Assembly (NCBI RefSeq): GCF_000022365.1
Contig: NC_012804.1
Location: 1,612,001-1,676,000 of the forward strand
Direction: 5' to 3'
Origin: Thermococcus gammatolerans EJ3
GTDB taxonomy: Archaea; Methanobacteriota_B; Thermococci; Thermococcales; Thermococcaceae
DNA length: 64,000 nucleotides
Below are positions 63,901 through 64,000 of this stretch, one piece after another. Below the pieces are notes generated by a model. That model saw nothing but the letters and a program-made list of their open reading frames with translations, did not search any database and had not been told where the DNA came from. A program made the translations under genes and the position numbers. The stretch's first letter is position 1, and the number at the start of each line of letters is the position of its first letter.

Positions 63901-64000
63901 CCAGCAGTACAGTGCTGTTAACGATGGGCTCCCCTATGACCTTCACCACTGGAACCGGCGGGCGGTTTGCCTTAAGGATGTAGAACTCCGGGGTTCCGAG
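60968..64000 (-). CDS. Large PKD/Ig-type extracellular protein (C-terminal 1010 residues)
   Basis: The frame is open to the window edge, so the N-terminus and any signal peptide lie outside. Visible parts from the N-side: PKD (SYDPDGRIVRYAWIIGNESF), a CARDB-like domain (TNTGDLAGVYNATLRLDDEP), a roughly 120-residue unknown domain, Ig-like domains, a second PKD (YLWNFGDGSTSDETNPTHVY), a second copy of the unknown domain, Ig-like and two more beta domains. The last 90 residues are helical and charged, with no membrane segment or CGP-CTERM, unlike the giant gene. Many N-glycosylation sequons. Likely an exported binding or sensing protein; function unknown. Confidence 0.75.
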   Translation of the reverse strand, partial: LGTPEFYILKANRPPVPVVKVIGEPIVNSTVLLDGSLSYDPDGRIVRYAWIIGNESFEGPAVNYTFTEPGNHTVVLTVWDDENESASVREVVYVYTSAMFKVTGEISPEWGVVPFTLSLTVNVTNTGDLAGVYNATLRLDDEPIAWRTVEVGPGETANVTFRVEITEAGKHTLSVDGETWTVTAYRNVSREELEAFTYSRDFGDGYTRWEEFRQDFVDWATGVLANVSLPETGLEVVLNESVSEWTLINYTESLTTERGWINATYERNATIVGITGFNYTTVRITQRVTLFANTSKKADTTPPEISVSPASGVYEEIPVLNVTVIDESNVTVWVEVEGARENMTLVEKSGNLSLWSGRPSLSVGNNTVVVVAEDVFGNCANETLWLYLNPRAPLITIESPAEKIYNSRTIWFNYTVLDDDLLGVKAYLDGRLISTEPVAGLNLSLDYGGHNFTVVAWDVSNNVSETVTFRVNEPPTVNFTWDAEHLTVAFSALADDPDGIAGYLWNFGDGSTSDETNPTHVYAAGGVYTVTLTVWDAYNLSATASKTIEVFALVNESREESYTFTKDFGFYNTISWEPFKGEFEAWKEEVLRSINVLVDEFEEVWEIETGNWSIVSRAESLVPGSGYGWINATYLRVVRVRGIIDHNETLLRITQSVALFANASNLRDTEPPSLKILYPENKTYDHNVTEIRVEASDSSGVQVVFAEVDGRCVSLHQADGIWRAAVNLGDGHHRIVVTAVDIWDNTRSKVVEFTVNTSVEVIYINGTEVIRVPGEIKSRVKFKGDALRVILGLNGTRTYFHFPPGGRVVIDECLKETPWLVISNGMKMVGISIKEGERREGAFKHRTKTIRAEVTGEGYAVLLMPLEGMRVVSVTLEKDGITYKLSEGMGSVGYYGALGEYVYVLIHGASTVHIQLESPARRFDPYWAWFLLGMKWEKRYLELKDTFEAIEPRAEEEKILEKALALHRKAEEYYLFGKMYCLHDPMRYAIYMRRAYFLEKRALKLLMRAL
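61960..63420 (-). repeat. Duplicated PKD-flanking domain in partial surface gene
   Basis: Two copies of an unassigned domain about 1.1 kb (365 codons) apart: YSRDFG ... GWINATYERN ... RITQRVTLFANTS (63420-63120) and FTKDFG ... GWINATYLRV ... RITQSVALFANAS (62330-62010). Nucleotide similarity persists around CTCTGGGTTAT, so the duplication is visible at DNA level. Confidence 0.7.

Overview
The window is chromosomal DNA of a hyperthermophilic euryarchaeon of the order Thermococcales, most likely a GC-rich Thermococcus. This rests on several gene families found together: an archaeal CDC48-type AAA ATPase, the psmB proteasome subunit beside the aCPSF1/FttA termination nuclease, the herA-mre11-rad50-nurA operon, pantoate kinase, mevalonate kinase with isopentenyl phosphate kinase, a tungsten aldehyde oxidoreductase, a GH57 branching enzyme with a helix-hairpin-helix tail, and an Lsm-L37e pair. 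Promoters are archaeal (BRE/TATA), Shine-Dalgarno sequences are GGTGA-like, and GTG/TTG starts are frequent. I see no tRNA, rRNA, CRISPR array or insertion sequence. No gene-free stretch exceeds 300 bases.

Layout. 1-13.7 kb: the start of a lipoprotein gene (solute-binding type), an NSS transporter with its tiny second subunit, a short-T-loop P-II protein, the branching enzyme, RqcH, an NhaC antiporter, pantoate kinase and DNA ligase. 12.9-21.8 kb, mostly minus strand: a psmB-fttA-prsW operon, the CDC48 ATPase, a RuvX-like protein, a helical-repeat protein whose Ser-rich tail is antisense to a tiny Glu/Asp/Trp-rich gene, and uridine phosphorylase. 22-27 kb: a Memo protein, an orphan MNT nucleotidyltransferase with what looks like a stub of its HEPN partner, mevalonate kinase, isopentenyl phosphate kinase, a secreted orphan and a CinA-like protein. 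27-34.3 kb: the tungsten oxidoreductase with a four-cysteine mini-protein, a CPA2 antiporter coupled to a CBS protein, a KaiC-like ATPase, glycyl-tRNA synthetase, and lsm-rpl37e. 34.3-43.7 kb: a DUF72 gene, the DNA end-resection operon, a C/D-box sRNA candidate and a DHPS-like gene.

43.7-64 kb is the accessory region and the most unusual part. It encodes a 4605-residue surface protein with tandem Ig-like modules and two beta-helix regions, a small translationally coupled paralogue of its N-terminal domain, a STAND-type (MalT-like) ATPase with an N-terminal winged helix, and the C-terminal 1010 residues of another large PKD/Ig-type extracellular protein that runs off the window. Physical arrangement suggests one surface-interaction locus with its own signal-responsive regulator. 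That functional link is inferred, not shown.

Regulatory structure recurs. Inverted repeats flank or abut the TATA boxes of the NSS transporter, herA, the tungsten oxidoreductase and lsm-rpl37e genes, and the giant gene has a leader of about 100 nt with a hairpin and a direct repeat.
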